Assembly: GCA_004014935.1 (NCBI GenBank)
Contig: CP025323.1
Coordinates: 2,929,001-2,993,000, forward strand
DNA: 64,000 nucleotides
Direction of reading: 5' to 3'
Origin: Saccharomycopsis malanga
Lineage: Eukaryota; Ascomycota; Saccharomycetes; Ascoideales; Saccharomycopsidaceae
Positions 20,601-29,493 of this stretch are shown piece by piece. Numbering within the stretch: position 1 is the first letter of the stretch; the number at the start of each line of letters is the position of its first letter. The translations under genes were made by a program, and so were the position numbers. The notes below the pieces were generated by a model that ran no database searches, had not been told where the DNA came from, and saw only the letters and a list, made by a program, of their open reading frames with translations.

Positions 20601-22009
20601 AACTTTTCAGCATTGAGCTGTTGCAAAAGATGCTGTTTTTCCAGTTTCTCGGCTTCGAGCTGTTTCTTGAGACTTTGTTTCTCATATTCAAATTCTGCCT
20701 TTGTTTGTTCAACACTATCCAACTTCTTCATAAGATTGTTGTTTTCCTCTTCAAGTTGCTTGAGTTTGGTCAAAGTTTTCTTTCTTTCGTCCTTGAATCC
20801 GTCTTTAACTTGGTCTTCGGTCAAAAGCGCAGCATTATACTTTTCCTGTAACACCTTGTAGTCATCGAGAATCAACTTGTATTCTCTCTCGGTACCTTCG
20901 CTTTTAGATCTGAGCTCAAGATAGGCCTTTTCGTTAGCATCTTTTTCACGCTCTAAATTCTTGACTGTGAAACTGAGTTTTGACACTTGCTGCTGTAGTT
21001 CTGCCACTTTACCATCAGAATCTCCTCTCTGTAGCTCTTTTTCTAGTTGTGCAATATGCTGTCTGCTAGAAACCAAATCTTGTTCAACCTCTTCAGTCTT
21101 CTGAAGATGATTCTGGTGGGTTTCGTGCAAGTGTGCCTTTTCGTGTTCAAGCTGCTGTATATGTGTCTGCAACTCCTTTATAGTCTTCTCATGCAGACTG
21201 ATTGCCTTGTCCATCTTGTCCCCTTCGGCAAGCAAAAGCTCAATCTCCCTATCCTTGCTTGAAAGATCCTGTCCACTGGCGCGGTTTGGGGTGGGCGACC
21301 CAAACGAATGCATTCCAGACATGCCTCTCTCATGATACCCAGGCTTGTGCGGTGATTGTATGGATCTGGAAGGAGATTTTATTGATTCATTCTGATGATA
21401 TTCAATACTAGAATCACTGTTCTTCTTGTTATGGAGCTTGATGATGCTGTGTTCTGCGTTTCTCAGTCCAAAGCTGCGGTCCTGTGCAGGTGGCTCCTCT
21501 GCTTCTTCTTCTTCTTCTTCTTCCTCATCACTACTCCAGGCCAACGTAGACTTGGTAGGAATCACAGTTCCAGCCAGAATGCCAACATGAGCAGCATTTC
21601 CGTTGTCCAGCTCGGCTGTTTTCCCATGTTTGGGCTTCTCAAGTGCCTCTGGCTCTCGTCTTCCGGTTTCAAACAACATATCAGTAACCAAATCCTTGAA
21701 TCTCGAAGGCGGAAGCGACGCCAACTTCTTTCTGGCCTCGTTTCTCTTAGGATGGAACTGCAGATTTGCAGAAAGATACGCCTCTGAATCACGTCTCTGA
21801 CGTCTTTGCAACTCGTCATACACATCCGTGCTTAGCTCTACAAACTGAACAGATGAAAGCTTAAGAAGTTTTTCACGCGCCTTTTTGGTTCGCGACGAAT
21901 TGGCATGTCTGTCAGACTCAATATCCTTTGACTTGTTTAGAAACTCGGTGAACGCTGCAGAATGTGCCAACAAGGTAGCATCTGCGTCCTTTTCCCTTTT
22001 CGAGCTCAT
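17639..22009 (-). CDS. SPA2: Polarisome scaffold Spa2
   Basis: This 1456-residue cytosolic protein of the polarisome directs actin cables to growth tips and binds Bni1, Pea2, Bud6 and MAP-kinase kinases. Two SHD/GIT-type repeats lie at residues about 41-71 (KKAREKLLKLSSVQF and on) and 88-118 (ARKKLASLPPSRFKDLVTDM). A pure Glu run near 160 is encoded by a trinucleotide microsatellite (21505-21530). A long coiled coil occupies about 250-530. A conserved central block is near 580-700. A very Ser/Asn-rich region follows to about 1300. The C-terminal helical domain (LAELLLYLEHQTVEVISTIQ to the end) is the conserved Spa2 C-terminus. Its length is close to S. cerevisiae Spa2 (1466). Confidence 0.92.
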   Translation of the reverse strand: MSSKREKDADATLLAHSAAFTEFLNKSKDIESDRHANSSRTKKAREKLLKLSSVQFVELSTDVYDELQRRQRRDSEAYLSANLQFHPKRNEARKKLASLPPSRFKDLVTDMLFETGRREPEALEKPKHGKTAELDNGNAAHVGILAGTVIPTKSTLAWSSDEEEEEEEEAEEPPAQDRSFGLRNAEHSIIKLHNKKNSDSSIEYHQNESIKSPSRSIQSPHKPGYHERGMSGMHSFGSPTPNRASGQDLSSKDREIELLLAEGDKMDKAISLHEKTIKELQTHIQQLEHEKAHLHETHQNHLQKTEEVEQDLVSSRQHIAQLEKELQRGDSDGKVAELQQQVSKLSFTVKNLEREKDANEKAYLELRSKSEGTEREYKLILDDYKVLQEKYNAALLTEDQVKDGFKDERKKTLTKLKQLEEENNNLMKKLDSVEQTKAEFEYEKQSLKKQLEAEKLEKQHLLQQLNAEKLKNPPPIISEKALVKDLNSSDSINKLGKIEERLHKVNAKEVNDNDETIEGLKLQILDWQKKYQDLRSETLKQTMTSGINSSLNTIKHTDLSEAAIEKYMDPAGLISVKSVVDLNSLISSFLLIINDDNISTDILFETITKITIIAGNIASEGETINSGEFSALIKASVSHAITSTRFYAVHGKTLPKLVVETAVSEISFSVCNLIAAAKANRSSPGATVFLKDPRNLTVNQRSLSLSTDNTVVNESEESVLNVRPLRMAKKNGLALSPIITTKRENPFTTNFSLSPNVIGKPNGRFAPFTGDGSNNSSAKNSPDLFSQSSGSANTTVSETRNEPPMLKSATGIGLKNNGVLPYDSKTVTKRSIVNEYDSGVPPRAGGYAHNGSPKSNFTGVTNNASYMSGSNVYQNTGDNLSQKNGALNNISQSTGNKTTSPARNIGDSPARNTSTNASQNINNSVTRNVSNGLQETSSNVSSGSSFLRNAKDQDTNSYQTNSNPYQSNSTSYRNASLEGTGEPSQSNDNFGYDNSNSNFPHNINSTSTNSSITFLNNTEKASTDSSNNASKKNITTSSSITANSNNSNSGPARNAPHGNSFNTSATSINDTSFSHSTSMDSLQTANHSTPKKSSVSSLKAKFAAESQKDASATTGASKPSVSRNITPTGSILSRMKQLESSLNSGSPLSSPAASPNPVTSQPNKFLQKFESLTGSTNKPALRNNSSVSSFEKKIQSEDFQKPQQQYDPDDLNTEPISRPETPKPSVARLNSVGNNNDQSANSSANVTPKLINYNANGGTPLTIQKPNTEALANNNNTNGMPSPLQETRKSERTVTDFDVNAFDIADPDNTLAELLLYLEHQTVEVISTIQTLLSSIKTPDSTTGTLKEGAKAIGEVVTQMFDATSVSMAQTRNVQLREHGRWVVQSLADCGRRMDMLCSNDKSDDDDYADKHFKQRLAGIAFDIAKCTKELVKTVEEASIKEEIAVIDARLSRSRV
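21505..21530 (+). repeat. SPA2: CTT/GAA trinucleotide microsatellite inside SPA2
   Basis: A run of CTT units on the plus strand encodes consecutive Glu residues in Spa2. Length change would keep frame and vary only the acidic run. Confidence 0.8.
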
Positions 22010-22550
22010 TTCTCGAAATCCTCCCTGTTCAATATATAGTCTTTGTATTTAGCACTGTATCAACACTATAACCAACGGTCTGAATCAATATTGCCTAACT
22101 ATCTTCAAAAAACTGGGCCGGAAACTTGCAACGTTGCAGCTTCTATCGAGATATAGGTTGATCCAAGATAAATCACTCTAAATTTCATTGACGATCTCTC
22201 GTCTCGTCTCGTAGTCCTTTTTTTTTTCCGTACCTCTTTTTCAAGCGTGTCCAAGTAACGCCTTAGTATAACCGACCTGAAAAAAATGCATGGCAAAGGA
22301 GTGAGATTTCGCCCTTTATGCGGTATCACGCAGGTTGACGTGCGCTAATGCGGACTAAACACTTTCTATATGTGGCAATCAGCTGATGTATACAGCGTTA
22401 TGCATATTAACACAGTGGTATTTCAATGGCCCAAGCTAGTGGCACATTGTATAGAAAAGCAAACAAGCTTTTAGCAGCCTTCTACTATTGTATACCAAAG
22501 AGATATAGTATCAAGCTGTTGGGTGTCGACCAAGAAATGTTGGCGTCATA
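22010..22550. promoter_or_regulatory. Divergent promoter, SPA2 / SPO71-like gene
   Basis: This 541-base region holds no gene. Just before the plus-strand gene lies a four-codon open frame (22537-22551) that overlaps its start codon. Confidence 0.55.
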
Positions 22551-22551
22551 A
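22537..22551 (+). promoter_or_regulatory. Minimal uORF overlapping the SPO71-like start codon
   Basis: ATG TTG GCG TCA TAA ends so that the last A of its stop is the first A of the main ATG (TAATG). If the transcript starts upstream of it, scanning ribosomes would translate and terminate exactly at the main start. An alternative is initiation at Met7 (MDVEGL). Confidence 0.5.
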
Positions 22552-25500
22552 TGAGACGCAATTTGTTCATGGATGTTGAGGGGCTGCAGCATCAGAATGT
22601 TGACACTACAATACTTGTTCCCAAAGATTCCTTCATTGCCTTCAGGTTGCAATATGCCACTCCAGAAGATATAGCAGCCAGCTCGCGACTTTTGTTTCTA
22701 GGCCAGGTTGATGAGAGATGGAAACCGACTAAAAAATCAGCAATTTTAACTAAAAACAGCAAGAAAGACCGCAGCTTGTCCCAGTTGTATGATGCCGCAG
22801 ATTTCTTCTCAACCAATGGCTTTAGACACCAGCTATCAAGCACCAGTGCGGTTGTCGATCGGTTCGCCAGAAGAATGAAAGCAGAAGTATATGGTGCCCG
22901 GTCTTCTCACTGTAGCAGTAGCGTTGACAGTCAATCGAAGAAGACCGTTCTGAATTTGGAAACCCAGTCAGTAGTGTCAGCTGAAACAATCAATGGCAGG
23001 TTAAAGTCGACACAGCGTAAGCTTAAGTTTGCTAATCCTGACGAAGGAAAAAAGAAGAAAGAGCTGAGACGCCAGCAGAGGGAAATACAAAGGCGTCAGG
23101 TAGCAAGCCAGTATGGAAAGATCAAATCTAAAAAACAAGAAAACACAGATAAAGAGCCCAAATGTACAAAGTTTGTTGCTAGACAAATATCCCCAGAGCC
23201 CTTTGTCGAAGGATTTGTAGACTCGCATGAACCATTGGAAAAAAAGAGTAAGAAACATAAACGAGATATTGTCATCAGCCATAGTAAGGCTTTGAAAAGC
23301 AAGACGACTACAAAAGCAAGAGCGTTGAGAGACGATTTATATTATCAACGAGTTGATTTGCTTAGGAAAGTGCTTGGTCGTTTTAAGTCTGGCGAACTCG
23401 TCAAAGTTGAAAAAATGTTGGTTATGGTAAAACTACTTCCTAAGGTTCAACTAGTTAATGCTCTTAATGAGTCTACTCCTCACGAGTCGCGTACTCTTGA
23501 ACGGTGGAAAGAATACTTTGTTGTGGTTCGATCTACTGGCGATGTTGAATTGCCACTCTTGTTTCAGTTTTATACCAGTAGGCAAATCAAAAAAATAGAA
23601 GGCGATGATAAATCTAAGCAAAAAGAAGAAAGAACACGAAGTAAACTGCTTGACTTCTTACTTGATATCAAGACATGCTCAGTTAGTTTTTATAACAGTC
23701 TAGATAAGTCCGTTGCCTTGTCTGTCCCATGGGAGAAAGGAGACCGCGGAGTATTGGTGTACATCTTCAAAACAGCATCTCAATATCAATCCCATAACTG
23801 GTACTTTTTCATCCATACTTCCTTGGGTTTGAAAACCCATGATGTCATCAAAGTGTCCATTCCGGATGTCAATTTGGAACTTGATGTTGCCATACCTCTT
23901 GATGAATATGAGGAAATTATAGATGATGAACGGTCCACTTCCCATTTAAGTGTCACCTACTCCAAAGTTGGATACAAAATAAATAATTGCACTTCAATAT
24001 CATTTATAATTGAGTCAGTTATCAATAAACTTAAAGAGGTTTCTCATGAGTTTCCCAATGCTGTTCCTTGGTTGAACAAAGCTCAAAGCAACAAGTACAT
24101 GCTAGCCTTGGCTTGGAAAAGCTATGATAGACTAGAATGGGTTGCTGAGTATAGTCAAAACATCCTATGCCAATACCAAGTTATGAAAAACACTCATTCT
24201 TTGGAACTACGCTTTGCTTGTCAATCTCCTACCTGTACCATTTCACTCACAGGAGACATCATACACGAGCCTGTACCAGTTGAGGGGTTTTTGCGGAAGT
24301 TGACTGGAAGAAGAGGAGAAAAATATGGTCCATTTGGTAAACAGAACAAATTTTTAAAATATTTTTTTACCTCCAAACAATTGCTTTGCTTTTGTTCAAA
24401 AAATTGTGCTTTGCCGCCAATTATATGGCCTGGCAACCAAAATCTTCACACTGCTCCTTCGATAGACCAACTCAAATCATATGCGGCAAATTTACCTCGT
24501 AAATGCGAGCTCATCAATTTTGATATTGATAAAAATCACCATTTTGATTGGTTGAGGCCGGGAATTAGCTCAGAGGAACTCCACTGGCGAGACTCTTTAT
24601 GTTTTCTCGCTATAAAACGCTTAAGTTACCATATATTACAATCAGAAGGGATCATAAATATGTGTGATATACAGAAAATCTGTCCGTTAGAAGATATTGA
24701 TACTTCATGTCTGATGAGAAAAGACAGATTTGTTATCATAATGAAAAACCAGTCAACGACCATTCTTGAAGCATGCGATGAGGAGACTCGTGATGAATGG
24801 ATTCGCCATTTGACCCAGTTGTCATCATATTGGAAATTACGAAAAACCGAAGACACATCTCGTCTCATGTTTATTAAAGAGACAAATTTGGCAAAACTCT
24901 CTATTACAGAATACGTAGAAGCCGCTTTTGTAGACAAGGCTGCAAAATGGGAACTTCAAAAAGGGCTTGGCGACCCTATAGTATTTAATATGAATTCTCT
25001 ATCCGTGCTTCAAATCATCATAATGAGTGGAGAACTTTATTTTAAACCTCGTAAACATTCTACGTTTCAAAAATATTACGTTGTCCTTGTGCCAGGCTTC
25101 TTGCTTCTATATTCTTTGTTTTGGCGAAACTCTTTGACTAATGGCTCCACTCCCAGTACATATTATAAACACCATTCCAGTATACCCTTGAACAGTTGTT
25201 ATCTCTATTCGGGAAAATTGTTAGCAAGTGACCTTTTGCATAGAGACCGAAATTTCGACATAATGAACCCAGGGCACCATGCATTACCTAGAGTATACTT
25301 GGATGGTTGGAAGTCGTGCGAGGACGAGCCTACAAGATGTTTTGCCATCTGGATAGGTACTAAAAGGCTAATTACACGCTCCACCAAAAGCAAAAAACAA
25401 GGTTCTGGTGGTATAACAGGCATTATCTCCGCGGATCCAAATAACGAAGTTCCTGATAAGTCAGCAGGTGCCTTTCGCAATAAGTCAAAATCTGTCAAAT

Positions 25501-25646
25501 CGGTCAATAGGCTAGGTGCCATTGGACGTACCATGGTGTTCATGGCACGGTCTCGGCAAGAAAAAGACTTGTGGGCAGTCAACATATCAAACGAGATTGG
25601 AAGGTTCAATTACGAAGACGTTTCCGAAGAAGTTGATATTTTTTAG
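22551..25646 (+). CDS. SPO71: Spo71-like PH-domain protein (prospore membrane biogenesis)
   Basis: This 1031-residue protein has a basic N-terminal third and three PH-like stretches: about 318-430 (RWKEYFVVVRSTGDVELPLL), 575-765 (VEGFLRKLTGRRGEKYG) and 825-1025 (SGELYFKPRKHSTFQKYYVV, ending with a KDLWAVNISNEI helix). The block LPRVYLDGWKSCEDEPTRCF followed by AIWIGTKR is what I associate with Spo71, a sporulation protein that with Vps13 and Spo73 extends the prospore membrane. S. cerevisiae Spo71 is 1245 residues. The family call rests on the C-terminal block and PH layout recalled by eye, so another fungal PH family is possible. The start is the first ATG, which overlaps a short uORF. Confidence 0.72.
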   Translation: MRRNLFMDVEGLQHQNVDTTILVPKDSFIAFRLQYATPEDIAASSRLLFLGQVDERWKPTKKSAILTKNSKKDRSLSQLYDAADFFSTNGFRHQLSSTSAVVDRFARRMKAEVYGARSSHCSSSVDSQSKKTVLNLETQSVVSAETINGRLKSTQRKLKFANPDEGKKKKELRRQQREIQRRQVASQYGKIKSKKQENTDKEPKCTKFVARQISPEPFVEGFVDSHEPLEKKSKKHKRDIVISHSKALKSKTTTKARALRDDLYYQRVDLLRKVLGRFKSGELVKVEKMLVMVKLLPKVQLVNALNESTPHESRTLERWKEYFVVVRSTGDVELPLLFQFYTSRQIKKIEGDDKSKQKEERTRSKLLDFLLDIKTCSVSFYNSLDKSVALSVPWEKGDRGVLVYIFKTASQYQSHNWYFFIHTSLGLKTHDVIKVSIPDVNLELDVAIPLDEYEEIIDDERSTSHLSVTYSKVGYKINNCTSISFIIESVINKLKEVSHEFPNAVPWLNKAQSNKYMLALAWKSYDRLEWVAEYSQNILCQYQVMKNTHSLELRFACQSPTCTISLTGDIIHEPVPVEGFLRKLTGRRGEKYGPFGKQNKFLKYFFTSKQLLCFCSKNCALPPIIWPGNQNLHTAPSIDQLKSYAANLPRKCELINFDIDKNHHFDWLRPGISSEELHWRDSLCFLAIKRLSYHILQSEGIINMCDIQKICPLEDIDTSCLMRKDRFVIIMKNQSTTILEACDEETRDEWIRHLTQLSSYWKLRKTEDTSRLMFIKETNLAKLSITEYVEAAFVDKAAKWELQKGLGDPIVFNMNSLSVLQIIIMSGELYFKPRKHSTFQKYYVVLVPGFLLLYSLFWRNSLTNGSTPSTYYKHHSSIPLNSCYLYSGKLLASDLLHRDRNFDIMNPGHHALPRVYLDGWKSCEDEPTRCFAIWIGTKRLITRSTKSKKQGSGGITGIISADPNNEVPDKSAGAFRNKSKSVKSVNRLGAIGRTMVFMARSRQEKDLWAVNISNEIGRFNYEDVSEEVDIF

Positions 25647-26613
25647 CATTTTCATTAAAACATGTATAGATTTTTTTTTCATATTGTCTCAAATATAATA
25701 ATAAAACAGCAAAATGCAGCATACTGGTTGTTACTTGTATAATAGTCTGTTTGCTTATTTGAAACAAGCAGCAAATAAACAGAATATATTTCAGGATGTG
25801 GAGTGGACCAAATGTCTCGCACTTTTTTGAGAAAGACTGGTTAAGCTGAAACCAAAAACAAAAAAAAAAAAAAAAAATATGAGGAAAGAAGCATTCAAAG
25901 TAATTCTGGAGGTTTCCTAATTGTATCAAAAGCTATATACAAGTAAAGAATGATAGGGCGTTAATAATTTTTCATTTTAGAACAGATATTTAATATTATT
26001 TTTGCTTTTTACCATTTAATGAAGTGTGTATGTTACACATTCCAAGACGAAATCATATTCAGCAGAGCTTATAAGTGCCGGTGCAGCATATATCATTATC
26101 ACCAAAGCCACAAGTTGACAATCGCGATAAAACTAAAGATTACTCAGCAAACAAAGTCACTACCTATGACTAAAAAATATCTGGATCTTTTTGTATAACA
26201 TGTAACAAGTAGCTATGTCGGATTTTTAAGGTGCTTGATCAAATAACTCAAAATAATGCTGACACCCTGTCTGTCTTAAATATCATCAGTGACCGACGTT
26301 CAGTCCAAAATATTTACTTATGATACTTCTATGGTATATATTGTGGGAATCAAACGTAAAGCTCTTGTGAATTTTTTGCTATCTAGAGATAAAAGAAATA
26401 TGTACCTTTAAGGTGAAGCATTGAATTATTGTAATCGAAATTCCTTACTAAGATTATATTCAGTAAAAAAAGTTTTACACCGACTAATCTACAACACATG
26501 TAAAATCATATTTATGCATTTTATATTGACTAAAAAGGACGGTTCAAAAAGGTGGCTAACAACAGAAGCGAGGAAGATTAAAAAAAGATAAAAAACAAAA
26601 AGAGAGGTTGAGT
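25647..26613. other. Intergenic between convergent SPO71-like gene and VMA1
   Basis: AT-rich 3' flanks with a poly-A run near 25860-25876. No gene, RNA or repeat is recognised. Confidence 0.5.
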
Positions 26614-28581
26614 TTACTCGCTAGCGTCTGCAAAAGACTCATAAAGGAAACTATTCAACTTTTCAAACTCGGCTTTACCCTTCTCTTCACCCTCACTTGG
26701 TTCAAAAAATTTGGCACTGGAGACCTTGTGTTTAGCTTCTGCAGTGGCTTCTGCCAACTTGGACCATTGGGCACCGTTAGAAACGGCCTTTTGGGCTTCG
26801 TCGTTGTAGATGATAAAGGATTTCATCATATCGTAGGTCTTCCAAATAGGACAGAAGGCATCGTAGGAGGAGTAACCGTTTTGTTGCAAGAAGTCTTCCT
26901 TGATCAAGGTAGCGACATCCAAAGTAATCTTGTCGGAGTCAGACAAAGCAGACTTACCAACCAACTGGACAACCTGTTCCAATTCTTCAGCATTGGACAA
27001 GATTTCCTTGACTCTGTCTCTCAAGACAGGGAAGTCTGGATAGTTGCCCTCGTAGTATTTGTTTAAAGCATTGGTGTACTTGGAGTATGATATGGAGGTG
27101 TTGATCGAAGGGAAATGTTTTCTCTGGGCCAATTTTTTGTCCAAACCCCAGAAAACTTGGGTAATACCCAAAGTGGAGGTGGTCACAGGGTCAGAGAAAT
27201 CACCACCGGCTGGAGAGACAGCAGCAACAATGGAGACCGAACCGATTCTTTCTGGAGAACCTAAGGCCACAGCCTTACCGGCTCTTTCGTAAAAGGATGA
27301 CAACTTGGCACCCAAGTAAGCTGGGAAACCTTGGTCGGCAGGCATTTCACCCAAACGACCAGAGATTTCTCTCAAAGCTTCAGCCCATCTGGAGGAGGAG
27401 TCAGCAATCATAGAAACATCTTTACCTTGATCTCTAAAGTATTCGGCCAAAGTGATACCGGTGTAAATGGAAGCTTCTCTGGCAGCAACCGGCATGTTAG
27501 AGGTGTTGGCAACCAAAGTAGTACGTTTCATGATTGGTTCTTTCTTGTTTCCTACAGTGGTGTACAACTCTGGGAATTCCATCAAAACTTCTGCCATCTC
27601 GTTACCACGCTCGCCGCAACCAACGTAGATGATAACGTCCGAGTTGGAGTACTTGGACAAGGACTGGGAAATCACAGTCTTACCACAACCAAAGGCACCT
27701 GGGATACAAGTAGTACCGCCCTGGACACAAGGAAACAAAGCATCCAAAACTCTCTGTCCAGTCAACAATGGGTAGTCGGCAGACAATTTTGTAGCAACCG
27801 GTCTTGGGGCTCTAACAGGCCAAGTGTGCATCATGGAGTACTTGAACTTTTTGCCGTTGAACTCAATTTCCAACACCTCGTCATCGACAGAATAGCTGCC
27901 GGCCTCGGCAATGCTGGTCACGGTACCTCTGGCTCTTGGAGGCAACAAGATTTTGTGGTCATTGAGCAACGAGTTTTCGTATATGGAACCAAAGATGTCG
28001 CCGCCCGAAATATGGTCGCCAACCTTCAAACTGCCTGGTTGGAAGTCATACTGAGCGGTTCTAGATAATGCAGGAGCATCAATACCTCTTGGAATATAGA
28101 TAGATTGCGATTTTTCCTTGATGTCTTTCAATGGTCTCTGAATACCGTCATAAATAGTCTCCATCAAACCAGGACCTAATTCAACAGACAATGGTTTGCC
28201 TGTTCTGAGAACCGGGTCGCCAACAGTCACGCCAGCAGTCTCCTCGTAAACCTGAATGGTAGCTTTGTCGCCGTCAATACGGATAACCTCGCCAACCAAG
28301 TTGTCATGACCAACCTTGACCAATTCGTACATGGCACATCCCACCATGTTTTCCGCAATAACAACCGGTCCGGAAACAGAGTAGATCTGTCCGTACTCAT
28401 TCTCGCCATACTCATTCAACGAAAGACGATTGATTTCTTTACGAGCATTTTCAATAGCACCAGCCTATATCTGGTTAGTATCTTCAATATCAAATAATGC
28501 TATTACACTATGGGCGCTCCATATATCGACATTTCCATCGGAAGCTCTAAATCTTATTCACCCCAGGCCATTGCTTACCAT
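26614..28581 (-). CDS. VMA1: Vacuolar H+-ATPase catalytic subunit A, spliced and intein-free
   Basis: The exons are 28579-28581 (only the ATG) and 26614-28464, giving 617 residues, the same as the spliced S. cerevisiae protein. The joined N-terminus reads [20 protein letters not shown], matching the yeast [12 protein letters not shown] start, which fixes the intron. Subunit A hydrolyses ATP in the V1 sector that acidifies the vacuole. [11 protein letters not shown] is the Walker A loop, and [20 protein letters not shown] is the conserved catalytic-region block. The usual yeast intein (VDE) site, [11 protein letters not shown] at Gly283/Cys284, is uninterrupted here (between 27618 and 27619). 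No CTG codon occurs in the whole frame, consistent with strong codon selection. Confidence 0.97.
28465..28578 (-). other. VMA1: Spliceosomal intron directly after the VMA1 start codon (114 nt)
   Basis: On the minus strand the donor reads ATG|GTAAGC, the branch site is TACTAAC (28474-28480) and the acceptor is ATATAG|GCT. Splicing restores the conserved N-terminus. A CAG directly after the branch site would create ATG-ATA-TAG and cannot be the productive acceptor. Confidence 0.93.
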
Positions 28582-29493
28582 TTTCGTATAATAATTGTAC
28601 CAGATATATAGTTATAAGCTCAAGTATAGCACAATACCTGCTGTCTACTTGACATTGCCTTCTTCTAAAAGTCGCTCGTACTATACCTATTTCAACAATC
28701 GCCATCCTTTCTGCTGGCAGAGATTCGGGATTACCCGGCCATCTTATCGCTACGTAATAAGCGATGGTTGGGGATGGTTCTATAGTGCTATATAGGAGCT
28801 GATCAAAGTTGTTATGGTGACTGGTAATTTGTACAAAATGGTTTTTACTGTATTTTATAATACTTGAACTGTAAAGATGTAAACCTTGAAAACAGGTTTA
28901 TGTGGTGGAAAGAATTTATCGGCACTCGGTATAACTATATACTGTAAGAAGAGGCCTTATAGGAGCTATTTTCGATGGTTGAAGGTGAAAGTGTAAATTT
29001 ACTATAATTCACTTTGACCTATCTTGACCACTGTTATACCTAGAGTCGTAAATGGACGTAGCAAGTGATTAAACGAACGATTGCAAAACTTATAAAACTG
29101 GTGCAGCAATCAATCAAACAGAAAAATAGGAGATAGTCATTATTGAATAATAAAAGACAAATAATCAATTAACCGTTTTTGGAATATAAATTTGAAAATA
29201 TCACTTCTGGCCCTATTTATATTTTCCATGGCAACTAAAACTTTTTAAAGCAAATAACTTAAAATATTATCTGTGAGCGTAAATCCAGTATATAAAGTAG
29301 ATGGTTCAATATAATTATAAATAACAACATCAACAAAATAAATCTCAAAAGTTTCCTCAAGAATGTTTTTTATATATCAGCAACATCTCAATATCAAAAG
29401 CAACTACTTTTTATTCCGACTAACAAACACACAACTAAAAAAATAAAATTTGGGCATATCCCATATCATAACTAAAATGTCTATATATCTATA
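28582..29493. other. Intergenic: VMA1 promoter and 3' flank of the scaffold gene
   Basis: AT-rich DNA. No gene or RNA is recognised. Confidence 0.5.

Noticed and set aside
27331-28068. Long antisense open frame across VMA1
   Set aside because: It lies inside VMA1 and is caused by codon bias, with no domain.
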